DNA of 64,000 bases, taken from contig OY856186.1 of NCBI GenBank assembly GCA_963693315.1, positions 288,229,826 through 288,293,825 on the forward strand, given 5' to 3'. Below, in pieces: positions 53,976 through 64,000 of the stretch (position 1 is the stretch's first letter; the number at the start of each line of letters is the position of its first letter). Below the pieces are notes generated by a model, which saw only the letters and a list, made by a program, of their open reading frames with translations, searched no databases and was not told the origin of the DNA. This DNA comes from Diogma glabrata (Eukaryota; Arthropoda; Insecta; Diptera; Cylindrotomidae). A program made the translations under genes and the position numbers.

Positions 53976-55238
53976 ATGGCATCGGCAATACAACAAGAAG
54001 ACGCAACCTGTATTGAAAAATTAAGAGACGGTGGTAATTTTCAAATGTGGAAATTTCAAATCAACATTTTATTTAAAGCTAGCAATTTGTTTGATATTGT
54101 ATCGGGAGACAGAAAGGTAACGGATTGCGATGACGAGAAAAAGAAAAATGAATGGTTAAGAAGCGACGCAAGAGCACAAAAATTAATCATAACAAATATA
54201 GAAAAAAAACCACTAACTCATATCCTAAATTCAACAACAGCGAAACAAATGTACGACAAACTTTGTACAATCTTCGATCGGGATAACGAACAACAAAAAT
54301 GGACTCTTTTACAAGATTTTTTCAACTACAATTTCGATAAATCGTCTGATATGGCAACAAATATTAGTCGTCTTGAGGGATTGGTTTACAAACTAAAATC
54401 ACATCAGAAGGAAATCGATGAATCAATGTTAATGTCCAAAATACTAACAATTTTACCGGACAAATACAAATATTTTTTAAGTGCATGGGATTCAACTCCA
54501 AAAGAAGAAAAATCATTAGCTAGTCTAACTGGTAGACTAATTGCAGAAGAAATCAGATTTCAAGACAAACATAAACAAGAAGAAATAGTTGCATTCAAAA
54601 GCGTAAGTAAAAACTGGAATAGTAAATTTAATGGAAGACAAAGCAAAAATACGCAGATAAAATGTTACAATTGCGAAGGTTTTGGTCACATTTCAAAATT
54701 TTGTAAAGTTAAAAGTAAAAATAACGAATTCAGGCGTTCAGTTAAAACTAATTGGTCGTGCAACATATGTAAAAAAATGAATCATTTAGAAAAAGATTGT
54801 TTTTTTCGAAAAGATAAAAATGAAAAAGTGTCATTCATGGTATCAACTAATGAAATTGAAGCTGATTGGATAATTGATTCTGGTTCCACATCACACATGG
54901 TTAATGACGTTTCACTCCTTAAAAATTACAGAAGTACAAATACTGAAATACTAGTTGCAAAGAAAAATGAGTCAATGAAATGCGAAGGTATTGGCATCGT
55001 TGAAACTAATAATGTAACTCTAAAAGATGTATTATATGTTCCGAATCTAAGTAAAAATTTGTTATCGGTAAATGCAATCACAAAAAACAGTGGTATAGCT
55101 AAGTTTAAAAAGGACGAGGTAGAAATACTAAAAGATGAAAAGAAAATTTTCTATGGAAAAAAATTAGCGAACGGCTTATACGGAATTAACGTAAAAATGC
55201 TAAAAGAAAATTTTGTTTTAATAAAAATGAGTTTATAA
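53976..55238 (+). CDS. Copia gag and protease region
   Basis: The 420-codon frame starts at ATG 53976. It has a Copia-type Gag (residues 1-200, with GGNFQMWKFQINILF), two zinc knuckles (C230-C233-H238-C243 and C262-C265-H270-C275), and the aspartic protease motif WIIDSGSTSHM (DSGS at 301-304). The following VLYVPNLSKNLLSV is typical of the protease-integrase junction. The frame ends at 55236-55238 just before the pre-integrase zinc domain, most of which is missing; this break makes the polyprotein discontinuous. Confidence 0.9.
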   Translation: MASAIQQEDATCIEKLRDGGNFQMWKFQINILFKASNLFDIVSGDRKVTDCDDEKKKNEWLRSDARAQKLIITNIEKKPLTHILNSTTAKQMYDKLCTIFDRDNEQQKWTLLQDFFNYNFDKSSDMATNISRLEGLVYKLKSHQKEIDESMLMSKILTILPDKYKYFLSAWDSTPKEEKSLASLTGRLIAEEIRFQDKHKQEEIVAFKSVSKNWNSKFNGRQSKNTQIKCYNCEGFGHISKFCKVKSKNNEFRRSVKTNWSCNICKKMNHLEKDCFFRKDKNEKVSFMVSTNEIEADWIIDSGSTSHMVNDVSLLKNYRSTNTEILVAKKNESMKCEGIGIVETNNVTLKDVLYVPNLSKNLLSVNAITKNSGIAKFKKDEVEILKDEKKIFYGKKLANGLYGINVKMLKENFVLIKMSL

Positions 55239-55240
55239 AT

Positions 55241-56060
55241 ATGGAAAAAATATGTGAAGTGTGTTTAAAATCAAAACAAACCAGATTGCCGTTTAATACA
55301 GTAAGAACACGAGCAAGTAGAGTATTAGAAATAATACACTCGGACGTTTGCGGTCCATTAGAAATTGAAACCTGGAACGGAAAAAGATATTTCGTTACTA
55401 TAATGGACGATTATACCCATTTTGTAATGGTATTTCCAATTAAAAATAAATTTGAAGTAACTGACATAATAATAAATTACATAAGAGAAGTACAGGCCAA
55501 ATGGAATCTAAAAATTTCGAAAATAAGATGCGATAATGGAGGAGAGTATATAAGTAAAATTTGTAAAGAAAATTGTAAACAAAAAGGTATTATTTTAGAC
55601 TATACAATTCCATATTCACCACAATTGAATGGAAAAGCTGAAAGATTAAATCGTACACTATTGGAGAAAGCTAGAGCTTTAATATTTGATTCAGGATTAG
55701 ATAAATCTATGTGGGGAGAAGCTATTGAAACTGCAGCTTACATTCTTAATAGAAGTCCAACTGAGGTACAAAATGAAACACCTTTTGAAAAATAGAATAA
55801 TAAACAACCGGATTTATCAAACCTACAATTATTTGGTTGTAATGCATATACCAAAATTTTAGGTCCAATAAAGAAATTAGAAGAACGAAGTAAAAAACTA
55901 ATTTTCGTTGGTTACTCCTTGAACGGTTATAGACTGTGGGATCCAAAAACTAAAACAATAACAGTTGCGAGAGATGTAATATTTAGTGAAAATAAAAGAG
56001 AAGAAATTGAGCAATCATCAATAATAAAATTTAATGAAATAAATTTAGACGGAGAAGAAT
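55241..56060 (+). pseudogene. Copia integrase region
   Basis: The frame begins with CEVCLKSKQTRLPF, the end of the integrase zinc finger, then HSDVCGPLE (first catalytic Asp), RCDNGGEYIS (second) and SPQLNGKAERLNRTLLEKAR (catalytic Glu). There is an in-frame TAG at 55793-55795, after which LQLFGCNAYTKI and KKLIFVGYSLNGYRLWDP complete the C-terminal GKGY-like region. The N-terminal histidines of the zinc finger are lost with the deletion near 55238. A one-base shift occurs near 56060 in an ATATA run. Confidence 0.88.
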
Positions 56061-56064
56061 ATAT

Positions 56065-56562
56065 AATGAAAAAGAAAATAACGAAGAACATATCGATAAA
56101 GAAGACAATGAAAATAACGCAGAATGTATCAATAATGAAGAAAATGACGTAGGTAAAAACAACAAAAATGAACAACAAATTATTAAAAGAGTAAGAAAAA
56201 TGCCTGAAAAATTTAATGATTTTGTTTTAATGACATATGAAGAGGCAATAACTGGAGAAGACAAAGATAAATGGATAAGGGCAATAGATGAAGAGAAAGA
56301 ATCTTTAGAAAAAAATAAAACATGGACAATCGTAGAAAAAGAAAATGTACCTAATAATAGATATCTAACTAACAAATGGGTTTTCAAAATCAAAGATGAC
56401 GGCAGATACGAAGCAAGATTGGTAATAAGGGGATGTGAACAGAAAGTTGGTATAGACTTTGAAGAAACATACAGTCCAGTGGTAGACAACAGTTCCTTAA
56501 GAATAATATTTGCACTTGCTGCAAAACAAAATAAATTCATATTTAAATTTGACATAAAAATA
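56065..56562 (+). pseudogene. Copia reverse transcriptase, N-terminal part
   Basis: The frame continues with MPEKFNDFVLMTYEEAITG, DKWIRAIDEEKESLEKNKTW, NKWVFKIK, YEARLVIRGCEQKVGIDFEE and YSPVVDNSSLRII, all Copia RT landmarks. It is cut off at FKFDIK, the block that carries the first catalytic Asp, by the Helentron-like insertion at 56563. The RT resumes at 57862. Confidence 0.9.
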
Positions 56563-57861
<1,299 letters not shown>

Positions 57862-59007
57862 TTTCCTTTATGGAAAATTACAAGAAGAAATGTACATGGT
57901 AACACCAGAAGGTTATGAAGTAGATAATACCAAAATTTGTTAATTAGAAAAGGCATTGTACGGGTTGAAACAAGCACCGCTAAAATGGAACGAAACATTT
58001 ACAGATTCTTTAAAAACAAAAGGATTATTTCCACTACAAACTGAACACTGTGTTTTTAAATCAAAAGATGGCGGAATAATATTAGCAATATACGTTGACG
58101 ATGGTCTTATAATAGAGGAAAACAAGTCAGAACTAGTAAAATTATTAAGTGAACTTAATAAAGAATTTGAAATAACTTATCATGAAGAACCAAAATCGTT
58201 TATTGGAATTGAAATAGAAAGACATAAGAATTCTTTAAAGATACATCAGGAAAACTACAGTAATAATATCTTACAAAAATTTAAAATGAGTGACGCGAAA
58301 ATATCAAAAATTCCTATATCAGTTAATACAAACAATCAAACTGATAATACTGAAAATCAACCTAAAAATTTTGAGCATGACAAATTTCCATATAGAGAAA
58401 CCATAGGAAGTTTGTTATATTTGACAACAAAAACACGTCCTGATCTATCATACGCTGTGAACTACGGTAGTAGTTTCATAGAAAAATATGAACGAAGAGA
58501 TATTCAGAACATAAAACAGATATTAAAATATGTAAAAGGAAGCTTAAACAAAGGCGTAACTTATTCAGCAACAAACACTTATGAAATACAGGCCTATTGT
58601 GATTCAGATTTTGCGGGTGACGTAAATACCAGAAAAAGCACAACCGGCTACGTAATTTTATTTTGCGGAGGAGCAATTAGTTGGTGTTCACGTAAACAAC
58701 AGATTGTGTCTCTATCAAGTAATGAGGCCGAATATATAGCCGAATATATAACATATAACGAGGCCGAATATATAACAGGCCGAATATATAACATATCTAA
58801 AAAAACTAACAGAAGAACTAATAAATGAGACAATTGAATCGAAGAAGCAAACACATAGACGTCAAATATCACTTCATAAATGAAAAATTGAGAGAAGGCG
58901 TAGTTAAGGTATTTTATTGTTCAACAGAAGATCAATTAGCTGACATACTAACAAAACCTTTAAATTATAATAAATTTGAAAAATTTAAAAATCTTTTAAT
59001 GTCATAA
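57862..59007 (+). pseudogene. Copia RT C-terminal part and RNase H
   Basis: RT resumes with FLYGKLQEEMYM, an in-frame stop where Lys is expected (57939-57941), LEKALYGLKQAPLKWNE, AIYVDDGLII (catalytic YVDD), then the connection domain (YRETIGSLLYLTTKTRPDL). RNase H follows: QAYCDSDFAGD, STTGYVILFCGGAISWCSRK, VSLSSNEAEYIA. A tandem micro-duplication of GGCCGAATATATA at 58725-58795 and a deletion near 58840 remove the rest of the RNase H core. The terminal HIDVKYHFI and LADILTKPL, the usual Copia C-terminus, are in a different frame. Confidence 0.88.
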
Positions 59008-59165
59008 AACTATATATATATATAAATTGAAATTGTTAAATTTAAAATTTTATTGAAAAACTGTTTAGTTTAAAATCAAAATTAAAAAACCTAAAACTTA
59101 AGAAATTAATTGAATTGAAATATATTAACTTAAAATCGTTGTAAATTGCTTCATAAATAAACAAT

Positions 59166-59175
59166 TAAGAGAAAG
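59166..59175 (+). other. Copia polypurine tract
   Basis: TTAAGAGAAAG directly before the 3' LTR is a purine-rich primer for plus-strand DNA synthesis. Confidence 0.6.
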
Positions 59176-59400
59176 TGTTGAAATATATTCAAAGTAATTG
59201 TTTACTTGTGAACGCGGTCTTAAAAATAATAATATGCTAAAATGAGAACACACATTAAAACAGAAAAACGGTGTAAATACACATAAAAATGTAATGTCAA
59301 AATAATATAAAACATTGTAAAATGGAACCTTCACGTTGTTAAGAATAAAACTAAGCATTTCATTGGTAAAATCTTTTATTAATTAATTCAAATCTCAACA
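59176..59400 (+). repeat. Copia 3' LTR, 225 bp
   Basis: Same ends and length as the 5' LTR; followed by the AGTTT duplication (59401-59405). The three differences from the 5' LTR lie in its first half. Confidence 0.93.
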
Positions 59401-59877
59401 AGTTTTACCAATAATCATTTACAATTAACTTAATTTGATGATTTAGCAACAATTAAAATTATTTGTTTACTTATTCGTGTAGATTTAGATTAGGCGATAA
59501 TCGCAACAAAAAAATAAAAATTTGGTCCAATGTGAAAATGCCTAAATCTATATGAATAAGTAAACAAATTATTTCAATTGTAATTAAATAATCAAATTAA
59601 GTTAATTGTAATTGATTATTGGTAAAACTTACTTTTAAAATTAATTTTTCAGTTAACTGTCAAGCAAAACATATCTTTTCAGGTTATGTTTTTATATCTT
59701 ACAGATATTTTTTCTGTCTTTCAGACAAAAATATTTTTTTGACATTTAAAAAATGTTACCGCCCCTCAACCAATTAAATGCGAAATGTTTTATGTCTGAA
59801 AGATATTTCTTTTACATGTATCATCGCCCTAACATTTAAAATTCATATTCTACTTTTTCCTGGTTTCTCTCTGGCGT

Positions 59878-62862
59878 TTACATCCCATGGAGGGATTTTG
59901 CCGTCTGTGCAATCAGCTTCCAATCATCTCGTTCCATGACCAGTTGACCCCAGTTTCGACATCCTATATCACGAAGGTCTTGGATGATGTCATCACGCCA
60001 GCGTTGTCTAGGTCTTCCTCTTCGACGAACACCAGCTGGTTGTTGTTGGGACGCTTTTTTAATCATTCTATCTAATGGAGCCCTTTCTACATGACCAAAC
60101 CATCTGATCCGGTTAGATTTAATGAATCCGGTTACATCGCAGCCTCCAAGAAGCTGTCTGATTTCGTGATTCATTCGGATTCTATACTGATTTTCAGCAA
60201 CTTTACATGGACCATGAATTGTTCGTATGACCTTCCTCTCGAATGTTGATAAAATTCTACAATCGGAGGAAGTCAGTGTCCAGCTTTCACTTCCAAATGT
60301 AAGCACAGGTCGAATTAGTGCTTTGTAAAGTGTGAGTTTACACGACCGCAAAAGATGTTTTGATCGCAGAAGTTTTGAGTATGCGTAGAAAACTCTGTAT
60401 GCGGCTGAGACACGGGCTTTGATATCTGCCTGCATGTCATTTGACGATGTTATTACAGACCCAAGGTATTTGAAGTTTTCCACGCGTTCCACTTCGTGGT
60501 CGCCAGTATCCAGATTTCCGGGAGGTATGTTCTTAGATTTTGGTAACACTTTAGTTTTGCCGGTGTTGATGCATAATCCAAGTCGTTTAGCATTTCTTTC
60601 AAGCTGAGAGATACTATCTTTAATATCGCTCGTTCTACGTCCGAGAAGCACAATATCATCTGCGTAGCCAAGAACTTGACTAGATTTATTATATATGCAG
60701 TTTTGCCTTTCAATTCGGCTTTTTCTTATCGCGTACTCCAGCGCCAAATTAAAAAGTACAGGCGCGAGTGCATCACCTTGTCGAACACCTGATGTTATAT
60801 CGAAAGGATCAGAAACTGACCCTTCGATTACTATTCTACAATTTGATCCCGATGTTGTGAGTTTGCACAGAGAAACAAGTTTCTCTGGGATACCAAGGCA
60901 TATGAGTGCGGACCAGAGGTTGTCGCGGATGATACTATCATATGCTTGCCTGAAATCAACGTAGAGCTGGTGAATGCTGATGTTGTACTTCCAACATTTT
61001 TCCAAAATCATCCTTAATGTAAAACATTGATCTGTGGTTAAGCGGTTGGGACGAAAACCACACTGATAGTCACCGATGATAGATTCGGCGAACGGGATGA
61101 GTCGAGCAAGTACGACATTAGCTAGTATTTTATATGCTGTGTTCAACAGTGCGATGCCACGATAATGCGCACACTTCAGACGGTCACCTTTCTTATGTAG
61201 CGGAACAATGAGAGCTGTTTTCCATTCAGCAGGTAGTTCTTCTTGGTCCCAGATTGCAAGAATCAGATCGTATATACGTGAGACCAGAGCTGCTCCTCCA
61301 TTTTTCAAAAGTTCTGCGGGAATTCCATCGAAACCTGGTGATTTGCCGTTTTTCAGTTTTTTAATTGCAGCTTCCACTTCCTCTATTGCTGGGTAAGGGA
61401 CAAAAATTTCCTCAGTTGATGGAGCAATTGCTCGAATAGGATGAACTTCATTCGTCCTATTCAATAGGTCTTGAAAGTGGGATCGCCACACTGCCAGCAC
61501 ATCACGTTCACTTGTTGTAAGTTCATTATTTTCATTTTTGATGGCTGTAGATGTTGGGTGGAAATCTTTTGTCAGATTCCGTGCATTGGCAAAGCACTCT
61601 TTTGAATTTCCGTTGGCCGCATGTTGGTTGATGTCTTCAATGCAGCTCTTCATGTGTTCGCGTTTCTTTCTACGTAGAAGTTATGCTGAAGCTTTCCTGG
61701 CGCATAGATAATCAGCTTGGGAGCTTCGGGTGTTCCTTGTTAACCATTTTTCTCGCAGTTTTTGTTTATGTTCAACGGATTGGCGGCACTAGTCGTCGAA
61801 CCATTCGTTGTGTGATTTCGGTGGCCGCTTTCCGATTGTAGTTTGTGCTGCAGCTATAAAGGTTGATTGAAGCGTTTGCCATTCTTCTTGTATGTTTAAT
61901 GGCATCTCAGAAGAGATGTCATGCTCTTCTATGTTTTGTGTTATTATTTCCTAATATCTGTTCAGCGTTTCCGGATGTTTAAATGCATCGACGTTCCAGC
62001 GCACGGTCTTTTTTGCTTGTCTATTAAATGTAGATGATAATTTGCACTTGTACTTAAAGATGACAAGCATATGATCAGTGTCCATATCAGCACCTCTGTA
62101 TGATCGAACGTCAGTTACACTTGTGGAGTATCTCTTAGAAATCATGACGTGATCGATTTGATTTTCCGTTCTTCCGTCAATTGATTTCCACGTTGCCTTG
62201 TGAATTCTCTTGTGAGGGAAGAAAGTGCTGGAAATTACTAGATCATACATTATAGCCAGCTCGGCTGCGCGAAAACCGTTATTGTTGCTGGTATGATGCA
62301 AGCTGTTAGGGCCGATATGTGTTTTAAGTTCTGCAATCCTACTGATTTGAGCATTAAAGTCACCTACCACGATTTTTATATCGTGCCGCGGGATTTTATT
62401 GATGACTTCTTCGAGTTCTAGGAAGAACAGGTCTTTAATATCATCTGCTTTATCTTCAGTAGGTGCATGAACATTGACGATCGTTACATTGAATTTTTGC
62501 GTGTGGATTCTCAATGTGCATAACCGCATATTAATTGGGCAGAAGTCGATAACATGCTGATTCACGCGACGGTGTATAAGAAAGCCAACTCCAAATTCTC
62601 CTCCGTTTTGATGACCGCAATAATAAAGAGTGTATCCTTTCGCTGTTTCATGGATTCCACTACCTGGCCATCTTAGTTCTTGTAATGCCACTATATCTAG
62701 TGTGTAGCTCTCGACTTGTTGTGTGAGTCTTAGGAGATCTCCTGATCTTCTAAGGCTTAGCACGTTCCAGGTTCCCATTTTTAAATCGTAGTCCGGGTAC
62801 AGTTTCCGAGGTCGTTCCAATAATGATTCCGAGATATTCCGAGGCCTGTGTACAGAATTCAT
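59878..62862 (-). pseudogene. RTE-like LINE, endonuclease plus RT, broken only by three stops
   Basis: A single minus-strand frame of about 995 codons runs from ATG 62862 to 59878, interrupted only by stops at 61953-61951, 61791-61789 and 61683-61681, all in phase. Endonuclease: MGTWNVLSLRRSGDLL, IVALQELRWPG, VNVHAPTE, VVGDFNAQ, NQIDHVMIS and DTDHMLV. RT: KNGKSPGFDGIPAELLK, CGFRPNRLTTDQCF, LYVDFRQAYDSI (first Asp), GVRQGDALAPVLFNLALE, LGYADDIVLL (catalytic pair), GSESWTL, then IRWFGHVERA and RRRGRPRQRWRDDI. It differs in sequence from the RTE copy at 4.7-10.7 kb. The lack of frameshifts implies a recent death. Confidence 0.92.
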
Positions 62863-63239
62863 GACAATAATTTTTTTACGGAAATCCTTTTCCTGGTTGC
62901 TTTGTTTTAAAAACTTTATAAATTATATGAAGATACCATTGCAACTACAATTTGTTATTCTTTTTACACTAGTGAAAAAGAACCCATTTTCACGGGGGAT
63001 TAAGCGTGATGAAAATAGACTTTTCATATGCTATGATAGAAAAATATATTCATAAGTATGGTAGTGATCTTATATCCACACAACTTACACAAATTGCTGT
63101 TCTTATATTAATTGCGGCAAGTGTTGCGTGCACAATTGCTGTTCTTAAAATCACAATTTGTGTAATTTGTGCAACACAAATTACACAAAAAAATTCCTTG
63201 TGGCAGATTAAAATTATTTGCGCAAGTTTGTTTTGACAT
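62863..63239. other. Gene-free stretch with inverted ACACAAATT words
   Basis: Repeated and inverted words around 63080-63190 (ACACAAATTGCTGTTCTTA, CACAATTGCTGTTCTTA, ACAATTTGTGTAATTTGTG) form a small imperfect palindrome. No gene is seen. Confidence 0.4.
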
Positions 63240-64000
63240 ATGGGTAATTCTTTTATAAACCGAACACCTTTCTGACCGACCCATTTTTGATTTGGCTGAA
63301 ATTTTTTTTAGAGGTTTTCTATCGAAAAAAAAGATATACGTGTTCGAGGATTTTTTTTTTTTTTTTTTTTTTTGGAAAATAGAGCTGTTCTAAATTTCGA
63401 GAATTTCGTGATTTTCGGCTTGAAGACTTATTTTCAAAAATTCATAACTTCGGTTTTATAGAAGATAGAAGGTTTTTCTTTTCTTTATTTGAAAGTTAAA
63501 AGATGGAATTTTTTAAAAATAAATATTTTTAACTAAAGTTATTAACAAATTCCTATTGTTATAAACAAATAAAATGTTAAAATTAAATTTTAACCATTGC
63601 CCCACCCATGAAATTAGTTTTTAATATTATCATCGTATTCATCGTTCAATTTTCTATAAAAAGAGTATTTTTTTTAATGGAGAAATGATATTTACTGTTA
63701 GAAATAAATTAATTTATCGAGCGCGGGACGACAAACAATTCCATATATGGGTCATTCTTTTACATACCGAACAGAATAGGACAAAATGTGACTAAGACAT
63801 TTTTGATTCAGCTGAAAATTTTTTTGAGGGTTCTATATAAACATTACGATATACTTGTTTTCGGATTTTTTCTTTTTTTTTTGTTTTTTAGGGGAAATAG
63901 AGCGGTTCTAAATGCCGAGAATTTTGTGATTTTTGGCTTGAAGACTTGTTTTCAAAGATTTATAACTTCGGTTCTGGTAGAGATAGACACTTTTTGTTTG
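63240..64000. repeat. ~508-bp repeat unit, one full and one partial copy
   Basis: ATGGGTAATTCTTTTATA starts the first unit near 63239 and ATGGGTCATTCTTTTACA starts the second near 63747. Both continue with ACCGAACA, TTTTTGATT, GCTGAAA, a GATATAC word, a long T-run, GAAATAGAGC, GAGAATTT, GGCTTGAAGACTT and ATAACTTCGGTT. The second unit runs off the window, so the array length is unknown; it may be satellite-like. Confidence 0.8.

Noticed and set aside
55927..56555. Long minus-strand frames opposite the Copia pol
   Set aside because: They are antisense to clear integrase and RT coding sequence and are Ser/Phe/Leu-rich shadows.

Overview
This window is eukaryotic, AT-rich, intron-containing DNA from an arthropod, most likely an insect. 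I cannot name the species. The evidence is the repertoire of elements (Ty3/Gypsy, Copia with a half-tRNA-iMet type primer site, RTE and Jockey-like LINEs, hAT and other MITEs, a Helentron-like short element) and one multi-exon cellular gene of the MFSD6 transporter family. Almost all the rest is transposable elements, many inserted into one another.

Layout. 1-3.7 kb: the 3' part of a Gypsy element (gag end, intact pol). 4.7-10.7 kb: an old plus-strand RTE-like LINE split by a minus-strand Jockey-like LINE (family A, copy 1), itself split by a 1.15-kb solo LTR with a 4-bp target duplication. 11.7-12.0 kb: a THAP-domain exon. 12.3-13.9 kb: a Helentron-like element with 330-bp tandem repeats. 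15.5-17.9 kb: an RTE fragment split by a hAT-type MITE (perfect 8-bp duplication), split by a TA-flanked MITE, which holds another Helentron-like copy. 19.0-22.5 kb: hairpin repeats and a broken copy of LINE family B. 22.7-26.9 kb: a split tyrosine-recombinase pseudogene. 28.3-31.9 kb: a structurally complete LINE B with an unbroken 1007-residue EN-RT protein. 31.9-34.5 kb: LINE family D with an inverted 5' end. 36.9-37.5 kb: a LINE B derivative made only of the 5' leader and 3' end. 38.9-40.3 kb: a long-TIR element carrying a decayed cysteine-rich gene. 40.6-49.2 kb: a large foldback element with repeat-rich arms, holding LINE A copy 2. 50.0-51.3 kb: five exons of the MFSD6-like gene, minus strand. 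51.85-59.83 kb: a palindromic MITE whose left arm is split by a Helentron-like element and by a Copia element with both LTRs; the Copia carries a second Helentron-like copy. 59.9-62.9 kb: an RTE-like LINE broken only by three stop codons. 63.2 kb to the end: a ~508-bp repeat running off the window.

The transposon genes do not form a pathway; the information lies in the order of insertion. Several ancestral (empty) sites can be read from the opposite arm of a palindrome or from a paralogous copy, which supports exact boundaries for the solo LTR, the hAT MITE, the Copia element and one Helentron-like copy. The elements closest to intact are LINE B (28.3-31.9 kb) and the Gypsy pol. No CRISPR array, rRNA gene or convincing functional tRNA was seen. 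Family names rest on motif recognition from reading, not on a database search.
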